A stretch of DNA of 7,548 nucleotides from NCBI GenBank assembly GCA_947174615.1, contig CAMWJQ010000195.1:1-7548 (forward strand), given 5' to 3'. Under the pieces are notes generated by a model. That model did not search any database and had not been told where the DNA came from. It worked only from the letters and a program-made list of their open reading frames with translations. The position numbers and the translations under genes were made by a program. This document shows positions 1 to 7,548 of the stretch, piece after piece. Each line of letters starts with the position of its first letter. The first letter of the stretch is position 1. This DNA comes from an uncultured Lachnospiraceae bacterium (GTDB lineage: Bacteria; Bacillota; Clostridia; Lachnospirales; Lachnospiraceae).

Positions 1-1
1 C

Positions 2-280
2 AATGCGACAGAATCCACACTGCGCGGTTTTTGCATCGGAAAGCACAACTGGCGGCTGATCGATACCATCCGCGGAGCCAAATCCAGCGCCATTATCTAC
101 AGCATTACCGAAACTGCAAAAGCAAACGACCTGAAAGTCTATGAATACGTGGAGTATCTCCTGAACGAGATACCGAAACACGAAGACGACACAAACCGAG
201 ATTTTCTGGATGACCTGCTCCCATGGTCTCCAAACCTGCCGGAGCGCTGTCGGAAATCCAATAAGTATGAAGTGAAATAA
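2..280 (+). CDS. IS66-family transposase, C-terminal fragment (cut by left window edge)
   Basis: This is the last 92 codons, open at the left edge and ending in TAA at 278-280. The fragment opens with N-A-T-E, followed by FCIGKHNW and then SSAIIYSITETAKAN. In the IS66 family the matching block (N-x-x-E, then a GxKNW-type motif, then a SAxxYSLxETAKAN-type helix) contains the final glutamate of the DDE catalytic triad, so the Glu encoded at 11-13 is the likely catalytic residue. The rest (VYEYVEYLLNEIP, then a FLDDLLPW block) matches the small C-terminal IS66 domain. The enzyme would act on the IS ends to move the element by cut and paste. The upstream part of the transposase and the two small accessory genes usual in IS66 elements would lie left of the window. 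It is followed directly by a terminator hairpin and the IS right end, which supports the call. Confidence 0.93.
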   Translation, partial: NATESTLRGFCIGKHNWRLIDTIRGAKSSAIIYSITETAKANDLKVYEYVEYLLNEIPKHEDDTNRDFLDDLLPWSPNLPERCRKSNKYEVK

Positions 281-284
281 AGAC

Positions 285-321
285 AGGAGCAAATCTGTTA
301 CCATCATACAGGTTTGCTCCT
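285..321 (+). terminator. Probable intrinsic terminator after the IS66 transposase
   Basis: A 13-bp stem is formed by aggagcaaatctg (285-297) and caggtttgctcct (309-321), with one G-T wobble and an 11-nt loop. It is followed by a short T-rich run (attttgt, 322-328). It lies 4 bases after the transposase stop codon and inside the IS, so it should end transposase transcription. It should also limit read-through from the IS into the tape measure gene downstream. Confidence 0.7.
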
Positions 322-331
322 ATTTTGTATA

Positions 332-354
332 GGTACTCGCGTTTTACCGTTTAC
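332..354 (+). repeat. Right terminal inverted repeat of the IS66 element
   Basis: The element ends in gcgttttaccgtttac (339-354). Its reverse complement starts GTAAACGGTAAAACGC, the GTAA-start form typical of IS66-family ends. The tape measure reading frame begins immediately after it, on a codon boundary at 355. The left repeat is outside the window, so the match between the two ends could not be checked. Confidence 0.85.
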
Positions 355-362
355 CTTCAAAC
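355..362 (+). repeat. Expected 8-bp target duplication beside the IS66 end
   Basis: IS66-family elements usually duplicate 8 bp of target. The eight bases after the terminal repeat are cttcaaac, which would be the right-hand copy. The left-hand copy would sit upstream of the window, so this is a prediction and not an observed repeat. Confidence 0.4.
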
Positions 363-1720
363 AAATATGGACGGGATAAAGAACAAGACATCATTAACAG
401 GTATTTCAGTTGATGATTTAACATCAAGATACACGAAATTAAAAGCTGAAATGGATGCCGCTGGTGGTAAGGTTCCTTTAGATGGAAGCTGGGCAAAAGA
501 ATACCAACAATTAATGTCGGATATAGTTGCATCAACTAGACAAGTAGCAGCAGAACAAAAGAAAGTAGAGAAATCCAGTCAATCATTCTTTGCATCATTA
601 AAGAAGAATTTTAGTTTCCTTAGTTATTGGACTAGCGCAAACTATATATTTATGACTTCAATTCGCAAAATCAAAGAGATGGTTGGAAATGTCCGTGAAC
701 TTGAGGATGCATTGGTAAACATCAATTACACAATGGAGCTTTCAGGCAGACAGTTGAAAGAAATTGGTGAGTCATCTCTTCAAATGGCAAAAGATTTGAA
801 TACATCAGCAAGTAATATTTTAGGTGCTGTCAAATTGTATGCAAATGCGAAAGAAAGTGCTGAATCAATTCTTCAGAAAGCACAGCCAGCTATCATGTTG
901 TCTAATGTAACTGGTTTTAGCGGAGAAGAATCTGCTAAGTATTTGCAGACAATCATGAATCAGTTTGATCTGACACAAGATGATTTGATGGGTATTTCTG
1001 ATACGATTCAGGCAATATCGCAGAGTATAGCGCATGACTTTGCAGATGGTATCGTACAAATTAATGAAGGAATTGCTACATCTGGTGAGGTTGCACGAGC
1101 AGCAGGTATGGATTTGTCTGAATATGCAAGTATGATTGGATTGCTTGTAGAGAAAACAGGATTACAGGGAAGTCAGCTGGGAAACAGCCTAAAAACAATC
1201 ATAACACGTACCACAAAGGCTGGAAAAATCATGGGTATTGATGAAGGTGAAATCTCTGACGCAGAAAAATCCCTCCGCAGTGTTGGAATAGAAGTCAGAA
1301 AAACTGATGGCGAATTTAAGGTTTTTAATGATACCATGAGTGAACTTTCAAAACAGTGGGACACGTTATCTGATGTAGAAAAATCCAATATCTCATTCAA
1401 TTTAGCAGGAACACGCCAAATCAACGTAATTCAGACTTTATTGAGAAATTGGAGTGACTATGAGGATTTAGTAAATAAAGCGAATAATTCTACAGGAGTC
1501 ACGCTTGAAAACCAAGAAAAATATGCAGTGTCATTAGAAGGAAAACTGGGTGAATTGTCCGCAATATGGAGTAATATTTCTAATGATACAATCAGTTCAA
1601 GCTTTCTCAAAGGACTTGCAGACGCAGGTATTGGCGTATCATCACTAATTGAGAAGATAGGATTGCTAAAATCCGTTATGGCAAGTGTGGGTATTGCCGC
1701 ATTTGTAAAGAACTTTGCTT
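355..1720 (+). CDS. Phage tail tape measure protein, exon 1 (5' part removed by IS66 insertion)
   Basis: This encodes 455 codons of a tail tape measure protein, plus the first base of a split codon. The TMP sets tail length and is packed inside the tail tube. From the first native codon (CTT, 355) the order is: a charged helical stretch (to about 600), then the conserved TMP core resembling the PhageMin_Tail/TP901 family (about 685-1430). The core includes the blocks ELEDALVNINYTMELSG, NEGIATSGEVARAAGMDL, QGSQLGNSLKTIITR and NLAGTRQINVIQTLL. It ends with a hydrophobic helix (SVMASVGIAAFV). No good start exists here: a TTG at 325 lies inside the IS beside the terminator, and the ATG at 367 has no clear ribosome binding site. 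This is therefore an internal piece of the gene, whose N-terminus should be left of the IS. An in-frame TGA at 1720-1722 is explained by the intron boundary. Family call is confident; splice boundary less so. Confidence 0.88.
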
Positions 1721-1739
1721 GACCCTGAAATAAGGGTAC

Positions 1740-1771
1740 ATTATAAAACCTCTCTCCTACAGTTTTATAAT
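1740..1771 (+). other. Hairpin presenting a 12-nt complement of the 3' splice junction (P10-like guide)
   Basis: A perfect 10-bp stem (attataaaac 1740-1749 with gttttataat 1762-1771) closes a 12-nt loop, ctctctcctaca (1750-1761). The loop is exactly complementary to tgtaggagagag at 2734-2745, that is, the last two intron bases and the first ten bases of exon 2 under the preferred splice model. It sits between the 5' splice site and the internal guide sequence, where the P1 loop/P10 strand belongs in group I introns. A smaller hairpin precedes it (accct 1722-1726 with agggt 1733-1737). Most likely the loop docks exon 2 for ligation. Confidence 0.7.
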
Positions 1772-1869
1772 TGGGCTAACAGAGATAAGGAACATGATAA
1801 AATGGTTCGTTAGTACAAATCTCTGCATTGGGAGTTCTAAAATAAACCAACGAGGAGTAATTGCTGGAA

Positions 1870-2008
1870 GGGCTTATGAATATCCTACTAAAGCGGAGCT
1901 GGCAACGGCAAACGTAAATGTAGCGAAAGCAGAAAAAACAGGATATATTCGATATATGGTAATCCCTGTGCAAACATGGAGTATGCCTAAGTATCATTAA
2001 CAAGGCTT
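1870..2008 (+). other. Extended P5 domain of the group I intron
   Basis: This stretch lies between the two P4 strands, so it is the P5 region. A wobble-rich P5 is possible between gggctt (1870-1875) and aggctt (2003-2008). Inside is a clear hairpin: acagg 1938-1942 with cctgt 1965-1969, then atatat 1943-1948 with atatat 1952-1957 around a tcg loop. A gcgaaagc element (1923-1930) is a possible GAAA tetraloop. A 68-codon open frame crosses this stretch but it looks incidental to the RNA structure. The detailed fold is provisional. Confidence 0.5.
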
Positions 2009-2194
2009 AATCAGCAGCACACATTCCTAAGATTATGATATGTAATCTAAACCAATAACCCCGTAAAAGGGACTAACAGGTTGAATAGGAATGGATGTTC
2101 AGAGACATACCGATTCTCGGAGATTTTCCTACCTAATTGGAAAATGCTTTTAAGGTATAGTGCGTATTGCGATTTTGTAAATTTCAGTAATACG

Positions 2195-2261
2195 TTTGGA
2201 TGTTAAATCTAACCAGCAAAATTTACACAATTAAAATTATAATAAATATGATTATGATAGA
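2195..2261. other. AT-rich intron segment after P9, no gene seen
   Basis: A small stem (tggat 2197-2201 with atcta 2207-2211) may be P9.1. The remainder is AT-rich and links the ribozyme core to the 3' end of the antisense gene. I see no convincing terminator for that gene here. Confidence 0.4.
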
Positions 2262-2666
2262 CTACCATTCGTAACCACAGTTGTTACAATGAAACTGTTT
2301 AAAACGTTTTGTCCCAAACATACCAAATACAGCAGTATTTACTACTTTAGAAGTTGCGGAAATCTTCTTTAAGTTGGTGCTGTTACAGGTGGGACATTTG
2401 GGCTTGTTCTGCCATTCTTGGGCGATGGCGTTGTTGTGGGCTATTTCGGTTGGAGATAGTTGTGAATGGGGTTTATATAAGTCATCGTAAATGGTAGTTT
2501 TAAAATCCATGCATACAGCTTTAGCAGTGGTATCATCACATTTAAAATAATCCTTTATACATATTACAGCATCATTGAAGTTGTCATTACTTAAATAATG
2601 GCAGATATCATAAAAAGGAGAATCAGTTGCATTGTCAAGAGTATTTAACATTTCTGCTATTGTCAT
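2262..2666 (-). CDS. Small zinc-ribbon protein encoded antisense within the intron
   Basis: This encodes a 134-residue protein of unknown function. The start is ATG at 2664-2666, with GGAGG 8 bases upstream; the stop is TAG at 2262-2264. Residues 1-60 are acidic and probably helical (DAVICIKDYFKCDDTTAKAVCMDF). Residues 70-90 (SPTEIAHNNAIAQEWQNKPK) lead into a zinc ribbon: C91-P-T-C94, then C127-N-N-C130-GYEW at the very end. A mildly hydrophobic stretch (VVNTAVFGMFG, 108-118) lies between the two cysteine pairs. C-terminal ribbons of this CPxC/CxNCGYxW form recur in small uncharacterised proteins of Firmicutes and their mobile elements. I recognise no enzyme motif: no LAGLIDADG, GIY-YIG or HNH signature, so it does not look like a homing endonuclease. 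It lies wholly between P9 and the intron 3' end and is transcribed against the tape measure gene. That it is a real gene rests on the ribosome binding site, the frame length and the intact ribbon. Confidence 0.85.
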   Translation of the reverse strand: MTIAEMLNTLDNATDSPFYDICHYLSNDNFNDAVICIKDYFKCDDTTAKAVCMDFKTTIYDDLYKPHSQLSPTEIAHNNAIAQEWQNKPKCPTCNSTNLKKISATSKVVNTAVFGMFGTKRFKQFHCNNCGYEW

Positions 2667-2674
2667 TTTGTAAT

Positions 2675-2679
2675 CCTCC
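2675..2679 (-). promoter_or_regulatory. Strong ribosome binding site of the antisense zinc-ribbon gene
   Basis: Read on the minus strand, GGAGG is followed by attacaaa and then ATG, an 8-nt spacing that is near ideal for Firmicutes. It fixes the start codon at 2664-2666 and is the best evidence that the antisense frame is translated. Confidence 0.85.
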
Positions 2680-2696
2680 GAAAAATTTATGATGTA

Positions 2697-2725
2697 ATCT
2701 TAACACAATAAATTTAATTACGCAA
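2697..2725 (-). promoter_or_regulatory. Possible promoter for the antisense zinc-ribbon gene
   Basis: On the minus strand, TTGCGT (2725-2720) and TAAGAT (2702-2697) are separated by 17 bases. Each matches four of the six consensus bases of a housekeeping sigma factor promoter. The site lies inside the predicted intron, so the gene could carry its own promoter. The surrounding sequence is very AT-rich, which makes chance matches likely. Confidence 0.35.
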
Positions 2726-2735
2726 TTGAAATCTG

Positions 2736-5700
2736 TAGGAGAGAGTCTCACTGCTCTAAAAGCTATTAAAAATGTGTTAAGTAGTTTTGAAGGAAGATCA
2801 TTAGTTATAAAGGAATTAAAAAGTGCAATGAGTTCCTATTCTGTTGAAACAGTAAAATCAGCAATTGCACAATCGACTTTAAATGAAGAACAGATCAGGG
2901 CAATTCTGATAGAAAAAGGATTAACAGGACAACTTCTTGAAAACACAACAGCAGAATTGGCACAGGCGACAGCCACAAACGCCCTCACAGCTTCTCAAAC
3001 AGGAGCAACAGCATCTACGATCGGACTTGGGACAGCTTTTAAAGGGCTTGGAGTTTCAGTGAAGTCACTTGGAGTCTCAATAAAAGCTTTCGCGTTATCC
3101 AATCCTATATTAACTGCTATTGCCGCTATAGGTGTTACGGTATATGGTGCTGTAAAAGCGTATGATGCATTAACTGTATCTGTTGAGGAAGCAAACGAGG
3201 CAATGCAAGATGCAGTTGGTGAATACGAATCTGCAAAATCAAGTCTTGAAAGCATCAATACAGAATTAGCAGACCAGAACAAGAAAATAGACGAACTACT
3301 GGCAAAAGACAAGCTTACCTATGCCGAAAAAGGACAGCTTGAAGAATTACAGGCTATCACCAAAGAGTTATTACTTCAACAGGACATTGAACAAAGACGT
3401 GTAGACAATACTTCAAAAGATTTGGCTGCAAAGACAGTAGACGCTTATAACAAGCAGTATGGCAAACATGATGTATCAAGAGAACATTTAAATGAAACAT
3501 TTGAATACTCAAAATCATCAGGCATTGCGCCGATTGCTCAAAATAAAGACGATATCATAGGAAATATCGCCGCCTATGTTCATACAACTAAACTTCTGAC
3601 AGAAGCACAGCAGGAATATGAGACAGCACTCAAAAATGGAGACGATACAAAGTTTCTGATTGATGATGTTCAAAACTACATAGACGCAGTTGATGATTAT
3701 ACAGAAATTTTAGATGCAAACCTTTCTGATTTACAGGAAAAGCGTCTTGCATTGGAAGATGAGTATAACAAGGCAGTTGCAAAACGTGAAAATGGGGAAG
3801 ATTTAACTTCTTATGAAACAGACGCAATCAGTACCTATGAATCCATCTATGATGCTATCAAGCTGATCTATGAGTATACTAATAAGAATGACTGGAACAA
3901 CATGGAGATATCCAGCATCTTTAACACAGAAGGCATTGAAAAGACAAAAGAAGATCTAATTTCCATGTATAAATCTGGTGAATTAGCGTCTGCTGAGATG
4001 CTTGAACAGTTCCCTAAGCTGAATCAGGCTATTAAAGAAAGTGAGATTATTGCAGGTGAGAACTCAAATGTTTTTAAAGAGGTATTCAATGAGATTGCGG
4101 CATTGGCTGATGAAACGGCGGATACAGTCGGTAGTATTACATCAAATGCTCTCCCTTCCCTCTTCGACCTCCTCAACACAGAGGACTTATCGGACGCAAA
4201 GAAAGAACTTTTAGAGCTTGCAAAATCAGGCGAACTTACACCAGACACCCTTACATCAACCAAAGAATACATGAGTCTTCTCGAACAGACAGGACTTACA
4301 GCAAAACAGGCTTGTGACGAGATAAAGAAACTTCCTGAATTTGACATGGATTTATCCGACTGGCAGACACAATTACAGAATGCAAGGTCAAACGTATCAG
4401 AATTAAAGGGTATGATTGATGAACTTACATCAAAAGACAGCAAAGGATTAAGTACATCTTCTGTTGACAAGATTATTTCGGATTATCCAAAGCTCTTAGG
4501 CTATTTGAATGACACCCCGAGATTGATTGAAGAAATCAACAGCCTTATATCAGACCAGTCAGACATCGCAAATGATGCGGCTAACCAGATTCTTGAATAC
4601 AGTTCTGATGCATATATCCAGATGCGTGACATTGCACAATCATCACTTGATGATATCACTGTAATGCAGAATGGGCAGGTACAGTCTGTTGCACAAATGT
4701 ATGGTATTGACCTCAATAATTACTCAAATCTTGCACAGGCAAAGAAGTCCATAGAGTTTGCGTTATTAGGTTCTTTAAATGAAGGATGGGCAGAACATTT
4801 CGGTGTTGTAATAGATTCCTTATCAGGAATGGCAAAAGTAACACAGGATTTGGGCGGTTTTTATGCAGATCCAGAAGCACAAAGCAAACTTTCAGCTTAC
4901 AATGAGCTGGTTACAAAGTTAAACGCAGCAAAGAGCAGATTTGAAAGCAGCGTTGATTATGGTTCAGCAGGCGTTGACAAGTCAAAATCCGGTTCCAAGA
5001 AAAAGGAAGAAGATAAATGGCTTGAAGAATACAAAAAGAAACTCGCAGAATTGCAGAATTTATTAGCAAAAGGAGTCATCAACGAACGCGAGTTTTTCTC
5101 ACAGTCAGAAATACTCCTCAACACATACCTTAAAGATTCCGAGGAACACATGACCAAATATGCAGAGGAAATATCCGATGCAGAAAAGACACTCCATAGT
5201 GACAGGGTTAATGCTTATGAGTACGAGTCCAGCGAATTAGCACGTTTACGTGACGGCAACTATCTTGATATGGTTGGCTACTACCAGTCCATGATGGGAT
5301 TGCAGGATGAATACTACAACAGCGAGGCATTAAAACTCAAAAACCTTGCTGACACAATGGAAGCCCAGTATGGCAGAATGAGTCATGTGACCCTTACAAG
5401 ACATTCCGTTGACGCATCTGAAATTCAGTCAGCAGGATATACGACAGATTTAACTTCTTCTGCTGTCTATGCACAGTCATTTGGTGATGAAACCAAACAG
5501 GTAGTCGTTACGCCGATACTTCCAGACGGCACAATCCTGTCACCCGAAGCATTACAGTCCTATGCCGTAAGAATCCTAAACGGTGAAAAGATTGATGCAG
5601 ACATTGAACTTTCCATGTTCGAAGGTGATAATGCAGTAAAACAGACTGTTGAATACATTAATGGTCTTGAAAAGATGCAGTCAGAATACCAGACACTCAA

Positions 5701-7548
5701 AAAGACCTTCTCTGAAAGTCCCTATGGTGATTTTACCGAGGAACAATTGGAAGCACTCGAAAAGCTTACCGAAGAAATTGAGAAACATAAGAGCCAGTTA
5801 AGCAGCGAACTGGGCGATATCAAATCGGCTTATGACGACCTGATCGGTATCCGTGACACCTATAATGAATACGGTAAAATCAGCGTTGACCAGTACCAGT
5901 CCCTATGTGACATGGGCTTTGAATACCTTGCACTGTTATCCAATGAAAGCGGCGCGCTCTCCCTTGATGAAGAGGCTTTCCAGCGGCTTACAGACGCAAA
6001 GATACAGCAGATTCAGGTCGATATGGCGTTACAGGCGGCAGATCTAATCAAAAATATCCAGACAGAGGAACAGGCTGTCCAGTATCTTGCGGCATCCTAT
6101 GAAAATCTTGCGGCAAATGCTTTGAGTGCAGCGGAACAGATGTTATATGCGGCACAGGCAAATGCACAGCTCATGTATGGTGCAGACAGTATGCAGGCAC
6201 AGGCGGCAAATACCATTGTAAAGGGTTATGAGAACTCAAAGCTTATGGCAGGCGTTGTCGATATTAAAATGCAGTCCGGCGGCGGATATCCTGAAGAGAA
6301 AAAGAAAAAGGAAGAAAAATCAGAGGAAAGAGACTGGGCTGAAAAGATTCTCGATAACATTGAGAAGAGCCTTGAAAAGTCCAGCAAATTCATTGAAAAG
6401 ATCTCTGACCAGACAGGCAGGCTGATTGACAAGGTTGACAGATTTTTCTCATGGCAGAAAAAGAACGCTATGATAAACCGTGCCGTCAAAAGCACAGACA
6501 AGGAAATCAATGCAAACCAGAAGCAGATTTCCCAGCTCATTACAGCCGTTAAAAAAGTAAAGGGCGTTTCAGACCTGTATGCTAAAAAGATGGATAAAAT
6601 CGGAGAAGGTCTGTCAGGGGATTACCAAAACAAAATCAAGAATGGCACGCTTGAAATTGAGGATATTGAAGACACTGACCTTCAGGACAGCATCAAAAAC
6701 TATGAAAAATGGTATGACAAACTACAGGGATGCAGAGAAAAGATGGATGAATACAATGATTCCGTACAGGAATGCAGGGATGCCATCAGTAATCTTTATG
6801 AACAGCAGCGCGACTTAATCCGTCAGAAGCTTGACAACATATTAAGCTACTATTCAGATATGGATTCCTACCTCTCTTCCATCACTTCAAAGATTGAGTC
6901 CATTATCTCCCTCAATGACGAGATGGGCAAACGCAGTTCCCTCACAGAGCTTGTGGAAGAATTTGCAGTATTTTCAGAACAGCTTAACCCAACAGTAAAG
7001 ACAGAGATAACAGGTTCCGGTATTACAGAAAATTCATTTGGAGACTCCAAAAAAGTAGCCGAAGCCGTAAAACGTGACCAGGAGGAACTTGCCGCTTCCA
7101 TACAAAAGGATATCGACAACCTAAGTGTTGACCAGTCTGGAACCTATACAAAGCTCCTCAAAAATATCGCAAAAACCGAGGCGCAGATTGACAAATATCT
7201 CAGCAGGGGGTGGGATGTTACAAAGTCAAAGCAGTTCGACAAGCTCACCAAAAAGTTACAGAATTATTATGACCTTCAGAATGAGCTAGACCAGAATGCA
7301 ACCTCCAACACCATCACAAACTACAGCAGGATTTATACCGCTTACCAGAAGTTACAGAACAAGCTTGACAGCGGAAAAACACTCAGCAAGTCCGAGCAGA
7401 AAAGATTTGCTTCTTATGAAAAGCAGCTTGAAGTCCTAAGAAACAGTGGACAAAATGCCCTTGACAGGCTTTCACAGAAATTAGCCGAAGCGAACGGGAC
7501 TGCACCGAAACAGACCGAAGCGGACAAGATAAAGGAGCAGATTTCAGA
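2736..7548 (+). CDS. Phage tail tape measure protein, exon 2 (runs off right edge)
   Basis: This is the continuation of the tape measure gene, open to the right edge with no stop: the last two bases of the split codon plus 1603 full codons. The frame is already open from 2693, inside the intron, and has no start signal of its own. After a short helical lead comes a hydrophobic segment (about 3089-3172, including NPILTAIAAIGVTVYGAV), as many TMPs have. Then come long charged helical or coiled-coil stretches (from about 3187), and a Lys/Glu-rich hinge followed by KWLEEYKKKLAELQ (about 4976-5045). Further on are a VTPILPDGTILSPEALQSY block (about 5507-5563), a NEYGKISVDQYQSLCDMGFEYL block (about 5870-5935), and a second Lys/Glu-rich hinge followed by DWAEKILDNIEKSLEK (about 6275-6380). 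A long coiled-coil tail fills the rest. This alpha-helical, low-complexity layout is typical of TMPs of Clostridia phages. With exon 1 it gives at least 2059 residues, and both true ends are still missing. I see no peptidase or lysozyme motif in the visible part. Confidence 0.9.

Larger units (their letters stand above)
1..354 (+). mobile_element. Right end of an IS66-family insertion sequence
   Basis: This stretch holds the transposase C-terminus, a terminator and the terminal repeat, in the order expected for the right end of an IS66 element. The base composition is visibly more GC-rich than the AT-rich gene that follows, consistent with a foreign insertion. It interrupts a phage tail tape measure gene in the same orientation. 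The left end, the rest of the transposase and any accessory genes are outside the window. Confidence 0.9.
1721..2735 (+). ncRNA. Group I self-splicing intron inside the tape measure gene
   Basis: The ~1 kb break in the TMP frame folds with the order of a group I ribozyme. Exon end uuugcuu (1714-1720) pairs with guide gggcuaa (1773-1779), two U-G pairs at the cut and one mismatch (P1). P2 follows directly: cagagat 1780-1786 with atctctg 1819-1825. P2.1: 1828-1831 with 1847-1850. P3: cgagga 1851-1856 with ttctcg 2114-2119. P-motif aattgctggaa (1859-1869) and Q-motif aatcagcagc (2009-2018) form P4 (1862-1866 with 2012-2016). P6: cattccta 2022-2029 with taggaatg 2086-2093. R-like motif ttcagagac (2098-2106) and S-like motif aaggtatagt (2152-2161) give P7 with an unpaired A. 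P8: 2124-2129 with 2139-2144. P9: cgtatt 2163-2168 with aatacg 2189-2194. The 5' exon ends in U, the intron in G, and splicing restores the frame as ..N-F-A-L-G-E-S-L... P2.1 and the P4 type suggest subgroup IA. Exact ends are inferred; an alternative with the same frame is 1720-2728. Confidence 0.85.

Noticed and set aside
325..363. TTG at 325 as the start of a new IS-driven tape measure gene
   Set aside because: It lies within the terminator tail and the IS terminal repeat, and has no ribosome binding site. The codons before 355 are IS sequence.
1720..1722. The TGA as a true stop, a sequencing frameshift, or a read-through or selenocysteine codon
   Set aside because: The next ~1 kb is not TMP-like in any frame and has ribozyme structure, and the TMP resumes cleanly after it. 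A point error or recoding cannot explain this.
1794..2000. A 68-codon + strand open frame inside the intron, a possible homing endonuclease remnant
   Set aside because: It overlaps P2, P3, P4 and the P5 extension of the predicted ribozyme, has no convincing ribosome binding site, and shows no nuclease motif.
1721..2735. Group II intron or IStron
   Set aside because: There is no GUGYG-type 5' end, no domain V-like hairpin and no reverse transcriptase, which argues against group II. There is no tlpA/tlpB-type transposase gene, which argues against an IStron, although a decayed IStron cannot be fully excluded.
2995..4716. Several long minus-strand open frames opposite exon 2 (for example 2995-3312, 4024-4470, 4501-4716)
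   Set aside because: They are low-complexity, Ser/Phe-rich shadows of the tape measure reading frame, with no ribosome binding sites or recognisable domains.
5853..6818. Plus-strand small open frames at 5853-6047, 6228-6425 and 6579-6818
   Set aside because: They overlap the continuous tape measure frame in another phase and encode Arg/Lys-rich sequence typical of out-of-frame reading.
1..7548. CRISPR arrays, tRNA genes, phage attachment sites
   Set aside because: I saw no regularly spaced direct repeats, no tRNA-like cloverleaf and no convincing attachment core on either strand.

Overview
The window looks like a prophage tail region from a low-to-moderate GC Firmicute, most likely a gut Clostridium/Lachnospiraceae-type bacterium. 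This rests on the tape-measure protein style, the AT-rich codon use, the strong GGAGG ribosome binding site and the type of IS66 element. No host gene is visible, so the taxonomic call is an inference.

Layout. Bases 1-354 are the right end of an IS66-family insertion sequence: the last 92 codons of the transposase including its catalytic-Glu region, a terminator hairpin, and the right terminal inverted repeat. From base 355 almost everything else is one gene, a very long phage tail tape measure protein (TMP) read on the + strand. Its N-terminus should lie upstream of the IS, outside the window, and its C-terminus runs off the right edge. At 1721-2735 the TMP frame is broken by about 1 kb of foreign sequence, which I interpret as a group I self-splicing intron. 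P, Q, R and S core motifs and helices P1, P2, P3, P4, P6, P7, P8 and P9 can be traced in the right order. Removing 1721-2735 restores a single open frame of at least 2059 TMP residues within the window.

Two things about the intron stand out. A hairpin loop near its 5' end holds a perfect 12-nt complement of the 3' splice junction, apparently an unusually long P10-type exon guide. And instead of a homing endonuclease in the sense strand, the intron carries a 134-codon gene in the opposite orientation, with its own strong ribosome binding site and a possible promoter, encoding a small protein with a C-terminal zinc ribbon.

Together the window shows a single phage structural gene hit by two unrelated mobile elements. 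The intron should be silent at the protein level if it splices. The IS66 insertion should truncate the TMP, and would make the prophage tail-defective unless the IS excises precisely.
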